NCBI GenBank assembly: GCA_018968885.1
Contig: JAGWZK010000013.1
Location: 39,137-103,136, forward strand
Length of the DNA stretch: 64,000 nt
Direction of reading: 5' to 3'
Origin: Planctomycetota bacterium
GTDB taxonomy: Bacteria; Planctomycetota; Phycisphaerae; Phycisphaerales; UBA1924
Of the stretch, positions 1-7,671 are shown one piece after another (the stretch's first letter is position 1; each line of letters starts with the position of its first letter). The notes under the pieces were generated by a model that was given only the letters and a program-made list of their open reading frames with translations, did no database searches and had not been told where the DNA came from. Made by a program: the position numbers and the translations under genes.

Positions 1-545
1 CGCACTGGTTCCTCGCGCTTGGGCTGCGAGTCTGAGGGCGTGGTGGAAGAAGCGCCTGTGGGCTGGGGTTGAGGTTGAACGCGCACGCCTTGAGAAGGTA
101 CCTCCGGCGGTGAATCAAGACTGCCATCGGCGGAGGAAGGGGTGTTGGCAACCTTGCCAAGGTTTGAGGGAAGGGTGTTGGCAGCCATGCCACTACTGGT
201 AACCTGTTTTGGCGGCAGGGGCTTGATGACACCAATCGCGCGCAGGGCATTGACGCCGTAGGCAATATTGGCCAAGAGCAGAATCGTGCCGCAGATCGCG
301 GTAGCGAGCCCTTGACTGCGCTTCTCAGCGATGCGCGAGGCGAGCCAGACAAAGAACGCGCCGATCACTATGGGTCCGACGAAAAGACCGGTCTGGTATC
401 CGGAGTTGTACGCTCCGCTGGCGGTGGCTTTGGCAGGAGCTTTGAACGCGATCACCAGGCCCAGGGTCACCATGGTCACCGCCAACAGCACCACCAGCGG
501 CACCGCTGTAAACGCTCGCTGCATCAACTTTGGACTGTGCATCAT
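1..545 (-). CDS. Predicted three-helix membrane protein with Pro/Ser/Gln-rich tail (3' end outside window)
   Basis: The frame is open from an ATG at 545 to the window edge, so the C-terminus is missing. About 181 residues are visible. Three hydrophobic stretches can be read at roughly residues 11-33, 51-71 and 78-101, which suggests a small integral membrane protein. After the third helix comes a low-complexity linker rich in Pro, Ser, Gln and Thr. The ATG overlaps the stop of the upstream glycosyltransferase gene as ATGA (542-545), so the two are probably translationally coupled and co-transcribed. Part of the linker is encoded by a copy of a dispersed GGCA-rich repeat (116-187). I do not recognise the family. 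The start is well supported by the coupling; the function is unknown. Confidence 0.7.
   Translation of the reverse strand, partial: MMHSPKLMQRAFTAVPLVVLLAVTMVTLGLVIAFKAPAKATASGAYNSGYQTGLFVGPIVIGAFFVWLASRIAEKRSQGLATAICGTILLLANIAYGVNALRAIGVIKPLPPKQVTSSGMAANTLPSNLGKVANTPSSADGSLDSPPEVPSQGVRVQPQPQPTGASSTTPSDSQPKREEPV
116..187. repeat. Copy A of a dispersed TTGGCAG-type repeat, inside a coding region
   Basis: Positions 155-184 match the intergenic element at 6555-6584 in 25 of 30 positions without gaps, sharing TTGAGG and TGTTGGCAG. The 11-mer caagactgcca at 116-126 also occurs at the left end of that element. The copy lies in the sequence encoding the low-complexity linker of the membrane protein, where an insertion would be tolerated. 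Confidence 0.5.
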
Positions 546-1903
546 GGTTCACTCTCAAAGATCCTGATGATCCATTGTTGGCTTCGGGCTGCCCAGGAAT
601 GGTCCTTCACCGTGCGTTGGTGCCCGGAGTGGGCCAGTGCGAGACGCTGCTCATCATGATTCAGCAGCGTTTCGACGGCATGAGCAACGTCAATTGGGGA
701 ATCGCCATCCAGGATGTCCTGGCCAATGGTCAGGAGCTCTCCCAAGCCGCTGCGCCGGGCACATACGCACGCCACGCCACTGGCCGTGATCTCCAAGGGC
801 TTGATATTCACGCCCACATCATCCTGCCAGCGCATGACATTCACAGCGACGCGTCCGCGGCGATAGGCATTCCCCTGCTCAGCATCACTCACCACGCCCA
901 GATCGCGCACACTGCCCGCCACACCCCAGCGCGAGGCCCAATCCGTGACTCCCGTTCCGAACGCTGCAAACTTGAACCGCTTTGCCAGGTGTGCCGCCGT
1001 CACGCCCCGCTCGTAGCGCTCCACCGAGCGAACCAGATCTGTCGCCTTGATATAGAGCGCTGGAGTCCGCACCAGCACCTCCAGCCCTTGTCGCAGGAGT
1101 GCCGAACCAGAAGCAATTTCCTCAGCGCGGCTCAGCATGGCTTCGTGCCGACGATGCACCTGGGTTCGCAGCAGTTCCACGATCAGGTCACGGACGGTTG
1201 TCTCTCCGGCAAAGCCGGCGACGACCTGAGTTTCCAACTCGCTGGCGATTCGCTGCCGCGCACTGTGCCAATCCAGTTCCCTGGCATCCAGCAATTTCAG
1301 AATCTCTGGCGTGGGCGCTGGGTCGCCCGGCCCCAGGCACATGACCACATCGTGATCCGCGTCCTTCGTCGTGCCAGCAAATTTTGCCGCATGCACGCCA
1401 TACGGAATCGCATGGACGCGCCCCATGGCAAAGCACTCGCGCATCTCGCGCGCTGTTCCCGGGTTATTGATGATGTGATGCGACATCGGACCGCGTGCTA
1501 CATCACTGCGCAGGTGCTGGACGAACACGCCGTTGTGAGCCCAGTGCGGGGCATCCAGCCACCACCACACCAAGGGCACGCCCATGGCGTCAAAGACGGT
1601 GGACGCTCGACCTTCTACCATCGGATTGATAAAGGTCATGGGCACGTTGGCCCACATGCCTATGGCCAGTTCGATTCGGTTGGACTTCACCAAGTCCATC
1701 AGCAACTGGGTGAAATCCCCTTTGAGGGCCCCGAGGCGACTCTGATCCTGTTCCAATCGCGCAGTGGCCTGCCAAATCGACCCCAGGTCGAGGCGCGTCA
1801 CGCGGTGCCCGGCCTCCTCAAAGCCGGCGAGGCAATCGTTGAAAATGTCTCGGGAATTGGTTCCCGGCTGGACCAATGCGAGAATGTGCTTGCCCTCGGC
1901 CAT
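542..1903 (-). CDS. CgeB-like glycosyltransferase (GT-B fold)
   Basis: About 453 residues if translation starts at the ATG at 1903, where the protein opens MAEGKHILALVQPGTNS, a typical beta-strand start of a GT-B Rossmann domain. The frame extends upstream to 1990, but that part is basic and unlike a family N-terminus. The C-terminal third (VNIKPLEITASGVACV, then a hexad-like GDSPIDVAHAVETLL) resembles the nucleotide-sugar-binding half of CgeB/DUF3880-type glycosyl transferases, where the E-x(2)-A-x-G segment contacts the donor. Probably cytoplasmic and involved in glycan or spore-coat-like polysaccharide modification; the acceptor cannot be read from sequence. Its stop overlaps the start of the downstream membrane protein by four bases (ATGA). 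Confidence 0.65.
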   Translation of the reverse strand: MAEGKHILALVQPGTNSRDIFNDCLAGFEEAGHRVTRLDLGSIWQATARLEQDQSRLGALKGDFTQLLMDLVKSNRIELAIGMWANVPMTFINPMVEGRASTVFDAMGVPLVWWWLDAPHWAHNGVFVQHLRSDVARGPMSHHIINNPGTAREMRECFAMGRVHAIPYGVHAAKFAGTTKDADHDVVMCLGPGDPAPTPEILKLLDARELDWHSARQRIASELETQVVAGFAGETTVRDLIVELLRTQVHRRHEAMLSRAEEIASGSALLRQGLEVLVRTPALYIKATDLVRSVERYERGVTAAHLAKRFKFAAFGTGVTDWASRWGVAGSVRDLGVVSDAEQGNAYRRGRVAVNVMRWQDDVGVNIKPLEITASGVACVCARRSGLGELLTIGQDILDGDSPIDVAHAVETLLNHDEQRLALAHSGHQRTVKDHSWAARSQQWIIRIFESEP

Positions 1904-1970
1904 GTTCCCCAGAGTACCAAACTTCGCCGGAATCGCATCTTTTGACCCTTTCCGGCGTGTGTAACACCCC

Positions 1971-2000
1971 TTGGCGCGCCCACCCCCCATCCGCTAGACT
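1971..2000 (+). promoter_or_regulatory. Predicted sigma-70-type promoter of the dockerin gene at 2049
   Basis: TTGGCG at 1971-1976 and TAGACT at 1995-2000 are separated by 18 bases (17 if CTAGAC is taken). The predicted start near 2007 leaves a leader of about 40 bases before ATG 2049, with GGAG at 2038-2041. The same -35 hexamer with a similar -10 appears before two other genes in this window. Confidence 0.5.
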
Positions 2001-2048
2001 CTTCGCACCGGTCACTCGTACCGGTCTTTCAAATTCGGAGAGTGTGAT

Positions 2049-3371
2049 ATGCGAACCCTGCTGACTGCCGGCCTTGCCGGTCTCGCCGTTTCTTCCGTCG
2101 CGATGGCCGCTGGCCCTGACGTCACCCTGCGTGAATCATCCAGCGTGCAGAACTATGGCCAGGTGGGTGGCATCTATGCCTACGCCATCGGTTCCAACAC
2201 CTGCAACATCGGCAATGCCAACCTGCTGTGGACCAACAACGGCACGCCTGGTCTGGCCATGAATGCCTATCGCATCTATGACGGCCGCATGACTCAGATT
2301 GGCATGTCGTGGGTCAAGACCGCGTGCTGCGCCGCCGCGGGCTCTGGTTGCGGCACGTGCAATGGCCAAGGCGGCTCCGTCCTGGGTGCTGGTTGCCTGG
2401 ATGTGTACTCCGCTGGTTGGAACGGTGGCCAGACCCGACTGGGCCCGCGCTCTTCGATCAACGGCTACACCGGCGCATTCTCCAGCTTTACCACCGGCAC
2501 AACCAACGTCATTCAGCGTCGTCTGCAGGTTCTCGCGGACGACATGAACACCACTCGCTACGTTGGCGCTCGCTTCGTAATGGAGGGTGTCTACGCCGCG
2601 TCTGACGATCACGCCGCCGGCAACTGGATGAATAACTGCTCGTACAAGCTCGCCAACATCGCCCCCACCACCTACAACATCACCTACACGGGCGCCATGA
2701 ACGAAGGCCGCCCCGCCATCTACGCCTGGCGCGATCACGGCCTGGGCACCAACTCCCCTGATACCAGCGTGAACGTGCAGATCGTCGATGTCCCCGGCGA
2801 AGGACGCTTCTACGTCGCCAGCAAGGTCATCACCGTCCGCGCCAACCTTGAGTACCGCTACGAGTACGCCATCTTCAACCAGACCAGCGATCGTTCCGGC
2901 GGCTCACTCTCCATTCCCGCTCCGGCCACCGCTGTGATCACGGATCGCGGCTTCTCCGCTCCTCTCTATCACTCTGGCGAACCCTACAGCAACACCCTGT
3001 GGAATCACGCCCGCAACGCCACCAGCGTTGATTTCACCAGCCCTCAGACCTTTGCCCAGAACGCCAACTCCAACGCTCTGCGCTGGGGCACCATGTACAA
3101 CTTCTACTTCAAGGCCACCACACGGCCCATCAACCGCGATGCGACCCTGGGCCTCTTCAAGCCCGGCACACCCACAGGTGTGACCTTCTCGGTGCCCACC
3201 CCCGCCGCCCCTGCTGATTTCAACCTGGACGGCAACTGCGATTTCTTTGACTACCTCGATTTCGTTGCCGCGTTCAGCACCAACAACGCTTTGGCCGATT
3301 TCAACGGCGACTCGCTCATCGACTTCTTTGACTACCTCGACTACGTGCAGGCCTTCGCCAACGGCTGCTAA
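2049..3371 (+). CDS. Secreted GC-type dockerin domain protein, unknown main domain
   Basis: 440 residues. A Sec signal peptide (MRTLLTAGLAGLAVSSVAMAA, cleavage after AMA) is followed by an approximately 370-residue Gly/Asn/Thr-rich body with several Cys in the first third (NTCNIGN, CCAAAGSGCGTC). I cannot assign the body to a family. The last 50 residues are two EF-hand-like dockerin repeats, DFNLDGNCDFFDYLDF and DFNGDSLIDFFDYLDY, and the protein ends in Asn-Gly-Cys. The D-x-N-x-D-G-x(2)-D spacing is the calcium loop of type I dockerins, and the terminal Gly-Cys is the NCBI-recognised GC-type dockerin tag of Phycisphaerales. Expected outside the cytoplasm, possibly surface-bound. A good ribosome site (GGAG) precedes the ATG and a hairpin terminator follows at 3401. 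Confidence 0.85.
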   Translation: MRTLLTAGLAGLAVSSVAMAAGPDVTLRESSSVQNYGQVGGIYAYAIGSNTCNIGNANLLWTNNGTPGLAMNAYRIYDGRMTQIGMSWVKTACCAAAGSGCGTCNGQGGSVLGAGCLDVYSAGWNGGQTRLGPRSSINGYTGAFSSFTTGTTNVIQRRLQVLADDMNTTRYVGARFVMEGVYAASDDHAAGNWMNNCSYKLANIAPTTYNITYTGAMNEGRPAIYAWRDHGLGTNSPDTSVNVQIVDVPGEGRFYVASKVITVRANLEYRYEYAIFNQTSDRSGGSLSIPAPATAVITDRGFSAPLYHSGEPYSNTLWNHARNATSVDFTSPQTFAQNANSNALRWGTMYNFYFKATTRPINRDATLGLFKPGTPTGVTFSVPTPAAPADFNLDGNCDFFDYLDFVAAFSTNNALADFNGDSLIDFFDYLDYVQAFANGC

Positions 3372-3400
3372 GCCGCATCCGCACAACTGAATAAACACAA

Positions 3401-3427
3401 GAGGGAGGACGAGAGTCCTCCCTCTTT
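3401..3427. terminator. Bidirectional intrinsic terminator between convergent dockerin genes
   Basis: A perfect 10-bp stem, gagggaggac (3401-3410) with gtcctccctc (3415-3424), and loop gaga, followed by TTT on the plus strand. It sits between the stop at 3371 (+) and the stop at 3499 (-), so it can serve both transcripts; the plus side has the better T tract. Confidence 0.8.
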
Positions 3428-3498
3428 GCTTTTCCCTCGGGGCTATCGCCCCGTGTGGCCCAACCACACACAACTGGCTCTCGACTTTGGTTCAGTGC

Positions 3499-5559
3499 TC
3501 AGCAGCCGACGCTGAATCCGCTGACAAAGTCAAGGTAGTCAAAGAAATCGATCACGGCGTCTTCGTTGTAGTCCGCACCCGGAACATTTCCGGCAAACGC
3601 AGCGACAAAGTCCAGATAGTCAAAGAAGTCGACCGTGCCATCGCAGTTGAAGTCTGTTGCGCACACGACCACGCTCGCCGTGTTGCTTGTCGCCCCGCCG
3701 CAGACGCCCGTCACCACGCAGTGATACGCACCCTCGCGGCTGAGCGATCCCGACATGCTCAGCGTCTGTGTCGTCGCGCCCGACACACCGTTGCCATTCA
3801 CCACAATCGCGTTCCCCTTCCACCACTGATACGTCACAGCGCCGGTGGCAGTGTGATTGCACGTCAGCGTGATCTGGGCGCTCTTGCACAAAGGCGCCGG
3901 GTTCTGCACGCTTGCGCTCACCGGCACACAGCAGCCGTAACTGCCGCAGAAGACCGGGATGCGGATCACATCAGAAAGGGCCTGGCCGTTTGGTGCCGCA
4001 GGATCAGTCACGATCCACTGGGCAAAGACGATCTGCCCCGGCTGGAATGCACCGACGTTCAGAGGCCAGTGCAACGTCGCCAGACCCACACCATTGCCCG
4101 TGCCCTCGGTGGTCACTGTGCCCACAAACGAAGTCGGCGTGATGCGCCCCCCCACCGGAGGCGTCAGCGAAATGCCAAGTTGCGCGCTCGCCCCACCCAG
4201 CGCACCATCCAGCCCGATGCGATGATCCAGCGAACCCAGCATCGGGGGCGACAGCAGCACGCTGCGCGGCACGATGCCGCCACTGCCTGCCACGCCACCA
4301 CCCAAGGAGCTGGACCGATCTGCGGCGCGAGCCCCAGCCAGCGTCGGCTGATCAAAGGGGAAGGTGCGGTTGGCAACGCGCTGATCCGTCAATCCGTTGC
4401 GGATGAAGGCATCCACCGCCGCGCGATCGGGGCCATTGAGCCCGATACCCCGCACAATGGGGTCCTGATTGTCGGGGAACTGTGGGGCCGCGCCCGGCAC
4501 GCGAGCGTAGAAATCAATCACCTGCTGCAATGTGGTGAATTGCCCGTTGTGCATGAAACTCTGCTTGAGGCCCACGTTGCGCAGCGTTGGCACCTTGAAG
4601 CGACCCCGGTCATTGGGATTTCCCGTCACCAGCTGCCGCCCCAGATCCTCGGCCGGAGGACGCAGGCCGATGTTGCGGAAACTGAAATCCGTCGTCATGT
4701 CATTGGCCAGCGAGTGGCACGCGGCACACCCGACCTGCTGGAAGCGCGTTAGCCCCTGCTGCTGCTGAGCCGTCAGCGCGGCAGTATTTCCTGCGCGGAA
4801 ACTATCAAACGGAGTCTGATCGCTGATGAGCGTGCGCTGATACGTCGCCAAAGCAAACGCGATGCGACGGGCGGTGATCGCTTCATCACCAAAGGCGCGA
4901 CGGAAGAGCTCGGCATACGTCGGCTTGTCCGCCAGCGCCGTCTGCACGTCGGCAGGAATCGCCGTGGCCAAGTCCAAAGGACGCACCAATTCGAGCTTGG
5001 CGGCGATCGCGGCCCAGTCAATGCCGTCGTGCGCCATCTCCACGCTGTTCACGATCGGCTGCACGGCCTGACTTTCCAGCGCGCCCCCCTGCTGAATCGC
5101 CACCTGACCCGTCTCTGGATCCACAAACTGATTGGTGGCGCGCCCATCCCAGAAAAGCGTGGGTGAGTAGCCGGAATTGATCATGGTGTTGGCAGCACGT
5201 GAAGTGACCTGCGCCAGCACACCAAAGACACCATCGCGTTCCACATCATTGCTGCTGTCACTGCGGACGATGCCCAATGAGCCCAGCATGTCATCGGGCG
5301 TGTTCAGCGTGCCATCTGCGCCGGGGTTGCGGCCGGGGTTGCGGGCATCGGTTCCGGCGCGTACAAAACTGTGGCACGTGCCACAGGAGACGGTGTTGGA
5401 CGTCGAGAGCTGCTCATCCCAGAAGAGGACCTTGCCCAGCACGCGTTTGGGTTCGGTGATGGGGTTGGCAGGTGGCACCGGCACCGGAGGCAATGCCGCC
5501 ATCGCCCACCCTGCTGTCATCGAGAGCGCACATGCCGCCAAGACGGCTTGCCGTTTCAT
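3499..5559 (-). CDS. Di-heme cytochrome c peroxidase (MauG/CcpA-like) with Ig-like and GC-type dockerin domains
   Basis: 686 residues from the ATG at 5559, chosen because AAGGGAG lies about 9 bases upstream and the protein then begins with a signal peptide (MKRQAVLAACALSMTAGWAMA). The N-terminal two thirds is a bacterial di-heme peroxidase: two c-type heme sites, VSCGTCHSF and GCAACHSLAND, plus SFMHNGQFTTLQQVIDFY, typical of the second heme domain. Such enzymes reduce peroxide or oxidise partner proteins in the periplasm. After about residue 420 the chain goes beyond the usual 330-400 residues. It adds an uncharacterised beta-rich stretch, an Ig-like domain (VTYQWWKGN ... GAYHCVVTGVCGG) and two dockerin repeats (DFNCDGTVDFFDYLDF; DYNEDAVIDFFDYLDF) ending FSVGC. 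The same envelope tag as the gene at 2049 suggests the enzyme is held at the cell surface. Confidence 0.88.
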   Translation of the reverse strand: MKRQAVLAACALSMTAGWAMAALPPVPVPPANPITEPKRVLGKVLFWDEQLSTSNTVSCGTCHSFVRAGTDARNPGRNPGADGTLNTPDDMLGSLGIVRSDSSNDVERDGVFGVLAQVTSRAANTMINSGYSPTLFWDGRATNQFVDPETGQVAIQQGGALESQAVQPIVNSVEMAHDGIDWAAIAAKLELVRPLDLATAIPADVQTALADKPTYAELFRRAFGDEAITARRIAFALATYQRTLISDQTPFDSFRAGNTAALTAQQQQGLTRFQQVGCAACHSLANDMTTDFSFRNIGLRPPAEDLGRQLVTGNPNDRGRFKVPTLRNVGLKQSFMHNGQFTTLQQVIDFYARVPGAAPQFPDNQDPIVRGIGLNGPDRAAVDAFIRNGLTDQRVANRTFPFDQPTLAGARAADRSSSLGGGVAGSGGIVPRSVLLSPPMLGSLDHRIGLDGALGGASAQLGISLTPPVGGRITPTSFVGTVTTEGTGNGVGLATLHWPLNVGAFQPGQIVFAQWIVTDPAAPNGQALSDVIRIPVFCGSYGCCVPVSASVQNPAPLCKSAQITLTCNHTATGAVTYQWWKGNAIVVNGNGVSGATTQTLSMSGSLSREGAYHCVVTGVCGGATSNTASVVVCATDFNCDGTVDFFDYLDFVAAFAGNVPGADYNEDAVIDFFDYLDFVSGFSVGC

Positions 5560-5827
5560 CCCCACAACTCCCTTATCCACGGACCCGGTCTCAAGCTTCA
5601 TCGCAGCACTCCACTCGTAGCCAACCGGCCCTGCCAGGAACTCACCTGAGAGCCATTGTGCAAACGCCACCCCGCGCTTGCCTATTGCGGCTCAGCCGAC
5701 GATTTCCCAACAATCTTGTCCCCGTGGGGACAAAACTAGCACCCACCCAAACCCCTGCCCCTCCCTCATCCACCCGCCGCACCTGGTCCCATTCCCCGTC
5801 GTCTCTTCCAACTACACTCGCCCGACC

Positions 5828-6454
5828 ATGTCCGATAGCAACGCACATCGCCTCCCCACAGACACCGACGACGGCCTCCTGCTCATCATCAGCGGGCCTA
5901 GCGGCGTGGGCAAAACCACCATCACCCGCGGCGTCGAACGAGGCGTCCCCGATGCCGTCTTCAGCGTCTCGGCCACCACCCGCCCGCAAACCAGTGCCGA
6001 TGTCGAAGGTGTCGATTACCACTTCGTCACCGATGAGACCTTCGAAGCCATGAAAGCGCGTGGCGAGTTTCTCGAGACCGCCGGCATCTATGGCAAGAAA
6101 TATGGCACGCCCCGCGCCTGGGTCCTCGAACACCTCCGCCGCGGTCGTCTGGTCATCCTCGAAATCGATGTGCAGGGCGCGATCCAAGTCAAAAAGCAGA
6201 TTCCTGATGCGTATTCGATCTTTGTCCTCCCACCGAGTGAGGCGGCGCTCTTGGATCGCCTGCAGGGGCGGCGTCGCGAGGATGAGGCCGCTATTCAGCG
6301 CCGCTTTGCCGCAGCCAAGAGCGAGATCGAACTGGCACGTTCGTGCAACCTCTACAACCTTTCCATCACCAACGATCAGGTGGAGCCGGCGATCGCGCAA
6401 GCCATCGGCGCGGTGAATCTGGAACGGGCCAGGCGAAGGGCGAGCAAGAAGTGA
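5828..6454 (+). CDS. gmk: Guanylate kinase
   Basis: 208 residues, the normal length for bacterial guanylate kinase, which phosphorylates GMP to GDP with ATP in the cytoplasm. Visible motifs: P-loop SGPSGVGKTT (residues about 22-31), GMP-binding SVSATTRPQ and GVDYHFVT, GIYGKKYGTP, and LEIDVQGAIQVKK before the lid (GRRREDEAAIQRR). Translation is placed at ATG 5828 because the short acidic leader MSDSNAH precedes the P-loop as in relatives; the frame is open further upstream, but that part is Pro/Ser-rich and unconvincing. The 268-base gap to the divergent peroxidase (5560-5827) must hold both promoters; no clear hexamers were picked out. Confidence 0.96.
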   Translation: MSDSNAHRLPTDTDDGLLLIISGPSGVGKTTITRGVERGVPDAVFSVSATTRPQTSADVEGVDYHFVTDETFEAMKARGEFLETAGIYGKKYGTPRAWVLEHLRRGRLVILEIDVQGAIQVKKQIPDAYSIFVLPPSEAALLDRLQGRRREDEAAIQRRFAAAKSEIELARSCNLYNLSITNDQVEPAIAQAIGAVNLERARRRASKK

Positions 6455-6548
6455 TGGAGTGACGAGATACAAGTCACAAATTGAAAGTCAAAAGTGACGC
6501 GCGTATCACGCGTTCTGATCGTGAACTTGACACGTTGAACTCACTCAT

Positions 6549-6665
6549 CAAGACTGCCAAGCTTTGAGGCAGGCCTGTTGGCAGTCTTGTGATTATCTGG
6601 ACGCATGATCGGACATGACTGCCAATGGGTCTCATCCACACTTGGCAGTCTTGTTGGCAGTGTTG
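6549..6665. repeat. Copy B of the dispersed palindromic TTGGCAG repeat, with extra half-sites
   Basis: Perfect 12-bp inverted repeat caagactgccaa (6549-6560) and ttggcagtcttg (6578-6589) with a 17-base loop. A further weaker inverted pair follows (gactgccaa 6617-6625, ttggcagtc 6642-6650) and then a half-site ttggcagtgttg (6654-6665). The left arm plus loop (6549-6567) recurs exactly, in reverse orientation, at 11660-11678 inside a kinase gene, and a diverged copy lies at 116-187. Confidence 0.65.
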
Positions 6666-6969
6666 TTTCAGGTGGCACATCTCTTCACCATCCGACAGGT
6701 GCCTTGATGGTTTCATCGCACAGTTGCAACCTTTCCGCGCGAACTCCGAACACACTCCATCGCCGTGCGTTCTGTTCTGCGCCTGAATGTGCATCGGTGA
6801 TCTTCCATTCGCCTCACTGATATGTTCAGGATGAGGAAGGGAAGGTACTTTTTCATTCTGATGATTCAGAATGAAACTGGCGCATCCAGATGCGCTTGAA
6901 TCGCGCACATTCAACAAGACGTCCAAACTTCTGGATGAAGTTTGGCCGCCTAGTTGAACATGTGGTGAA

Positions 6970-6998
6970 AAAGAAAAGAGCCCGCGCTCAGCACGGGC
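6970..6998 (-). terminator. Intrinsic terminator of the NTF2-like gene
   Basis: On the minus strand GCCCGTG-CTGAG-CGCGGGC (one G-U pair) is followed by TCTTTTCTTTTTC. The stem occupies 6980-6986 and 6992-6998. It sits about 50 bases past the stop of the gene at 7052. Confidence 0.7.
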
Positions 6999-7051
6999 CT
7001 TCTCACTCACTCCTGACTTTCAACTTGTGACTTGCATCTTTGAACTCTGCT

Positions 7052-7561
7052 TTACATCCCGTAGCAGAATTCTTCCTGAATGATCTTTCCACCCTGCACG
7101 GTGTAGAACGCGATCTCTTGCATCACCATGCGCTGACCGCTGTTCTTGTCCGTCACATCCATGTTCATCTTCACGGCAAAGCCTGTGCTGCCGCAGAACG
7201 GGCCTTCGCACGAGGCACCGTGAATCTCATGCGTTGCCACCCATTCAGCGCACTTGGCTTCGACGGCCTTGCGTCCGTCAAAGAGCATTCCCACGCCGAA
7301 CCCTTCGATGCTGGTCCAGTTCTTGGCAAAGAGTGCATCCCAGATCTTGTGATCCGCAGTGCCGGCGTTGAACATCTGCACAAAGTCCTTGCCCAGGTCG
7401 AGGACCGTCGCGCCCTTGCCCGTGCCGATGGAACGCACCGGCGAAAGGCCCTTCGGCGCAGATTTCTTTGCTGCCTTCTTGGCCGGCTTGGCGGCCTTCT
7501 TGTTGGCAGGTTTCTTGCCAGCGGACTTCTTCACGGGTTTCTTTGCTGCTGTCTTGGCCAT
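7052..7561 (-). CDS. NTF2/SnoaL-like domain protein with histone-H1-like Lys/Ala/Pro N-terminal tail
   Basis: 169 residues. The first ~38 residues are almost only Lys, Ala, Pro and Ser in KKPVKKS/KKPANKK/AAKKS repeats, as in the tails of bacterial histone H1-like proteins. The remaining ~130 residues form an NTF2/SnoaL-like fold candidate: DFVQMFNAGTADHKIWDALF, GVGMLFDGRKAVEAKCAEW, and a C-terminal strand pair ending in VQGGKIIQEEFCYGM, the usual end of SnoaL-like proteins. AGGAAGGAA upstream of ATG 7561 is a strong ribosome site. The tail could bind nucleic acid or be a processed leader; the domain could be an enzyme or a scaffold. It is monocistronic, with its own terminator. Confidence 0.75.
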   Translation of the reverse strand: MAKTAAKKPVKKSAGKKPANKKAAKPAKKAAKKSAPKGLSPVRSIGTGKGATVLDLGKDFVQMFNAGTADHKIWDALFAKNWTSIEGFGVGMLFDGRKAVEAKCAEWVATHEIHGASCEGPFCGSTGFAVKMNMDVTDKNSGQRMVMQEIAFYTVQGGKIIQEEFCYGM

Positions 7562-7671
7562 GACTCGTATTCCTTCCTCATTGCTGTTTCGCGCGCGCTG
7601 ATGTTCCGACTGTACCCCTATTCCCCTTCCCCGCCGTCATCTCCGACACCCGCCCAACCACTGATTCACAC

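Larger units (their letters stand above)
6455..7051. other. 597-base intergenic region without a credible gene
   Basis: Lies between convergent gmk and the NTF2-like gene. A 178-codon minus-strand reading frame spans much of it, but its composition (scattered Cys, His, Ser, no domain) and its overlap with repeats and a terminator argue against coding. The region contains the palindromic TTGGCAG repeat cluster (6549-6665) and a minus-strand terminator (6970-6998). Base composition is visibly lower in GC than the flanking genes. Confidence 0.6.

Noticed and set aside
530..1945. Long plus-strand frame opposite the CgeB-like gene
   Set aside because: Shadow of the minus-strand gene; His/Arg/Pro-rich with no domain. 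The minus-strand product has clear family motifs.
3487..4752. 421-codon plus-strand frame opposite the di-heme peroxidase
   Set aside because: Antisense shadow; lacks any domain while the opposite strand shows two heme motifs.
6474..7010. 178-codon minus-strand frame in the gmk downstream region
   Set aside because: No domain, odd composition, and it spans the TTGGCAG repeats and a terminator.
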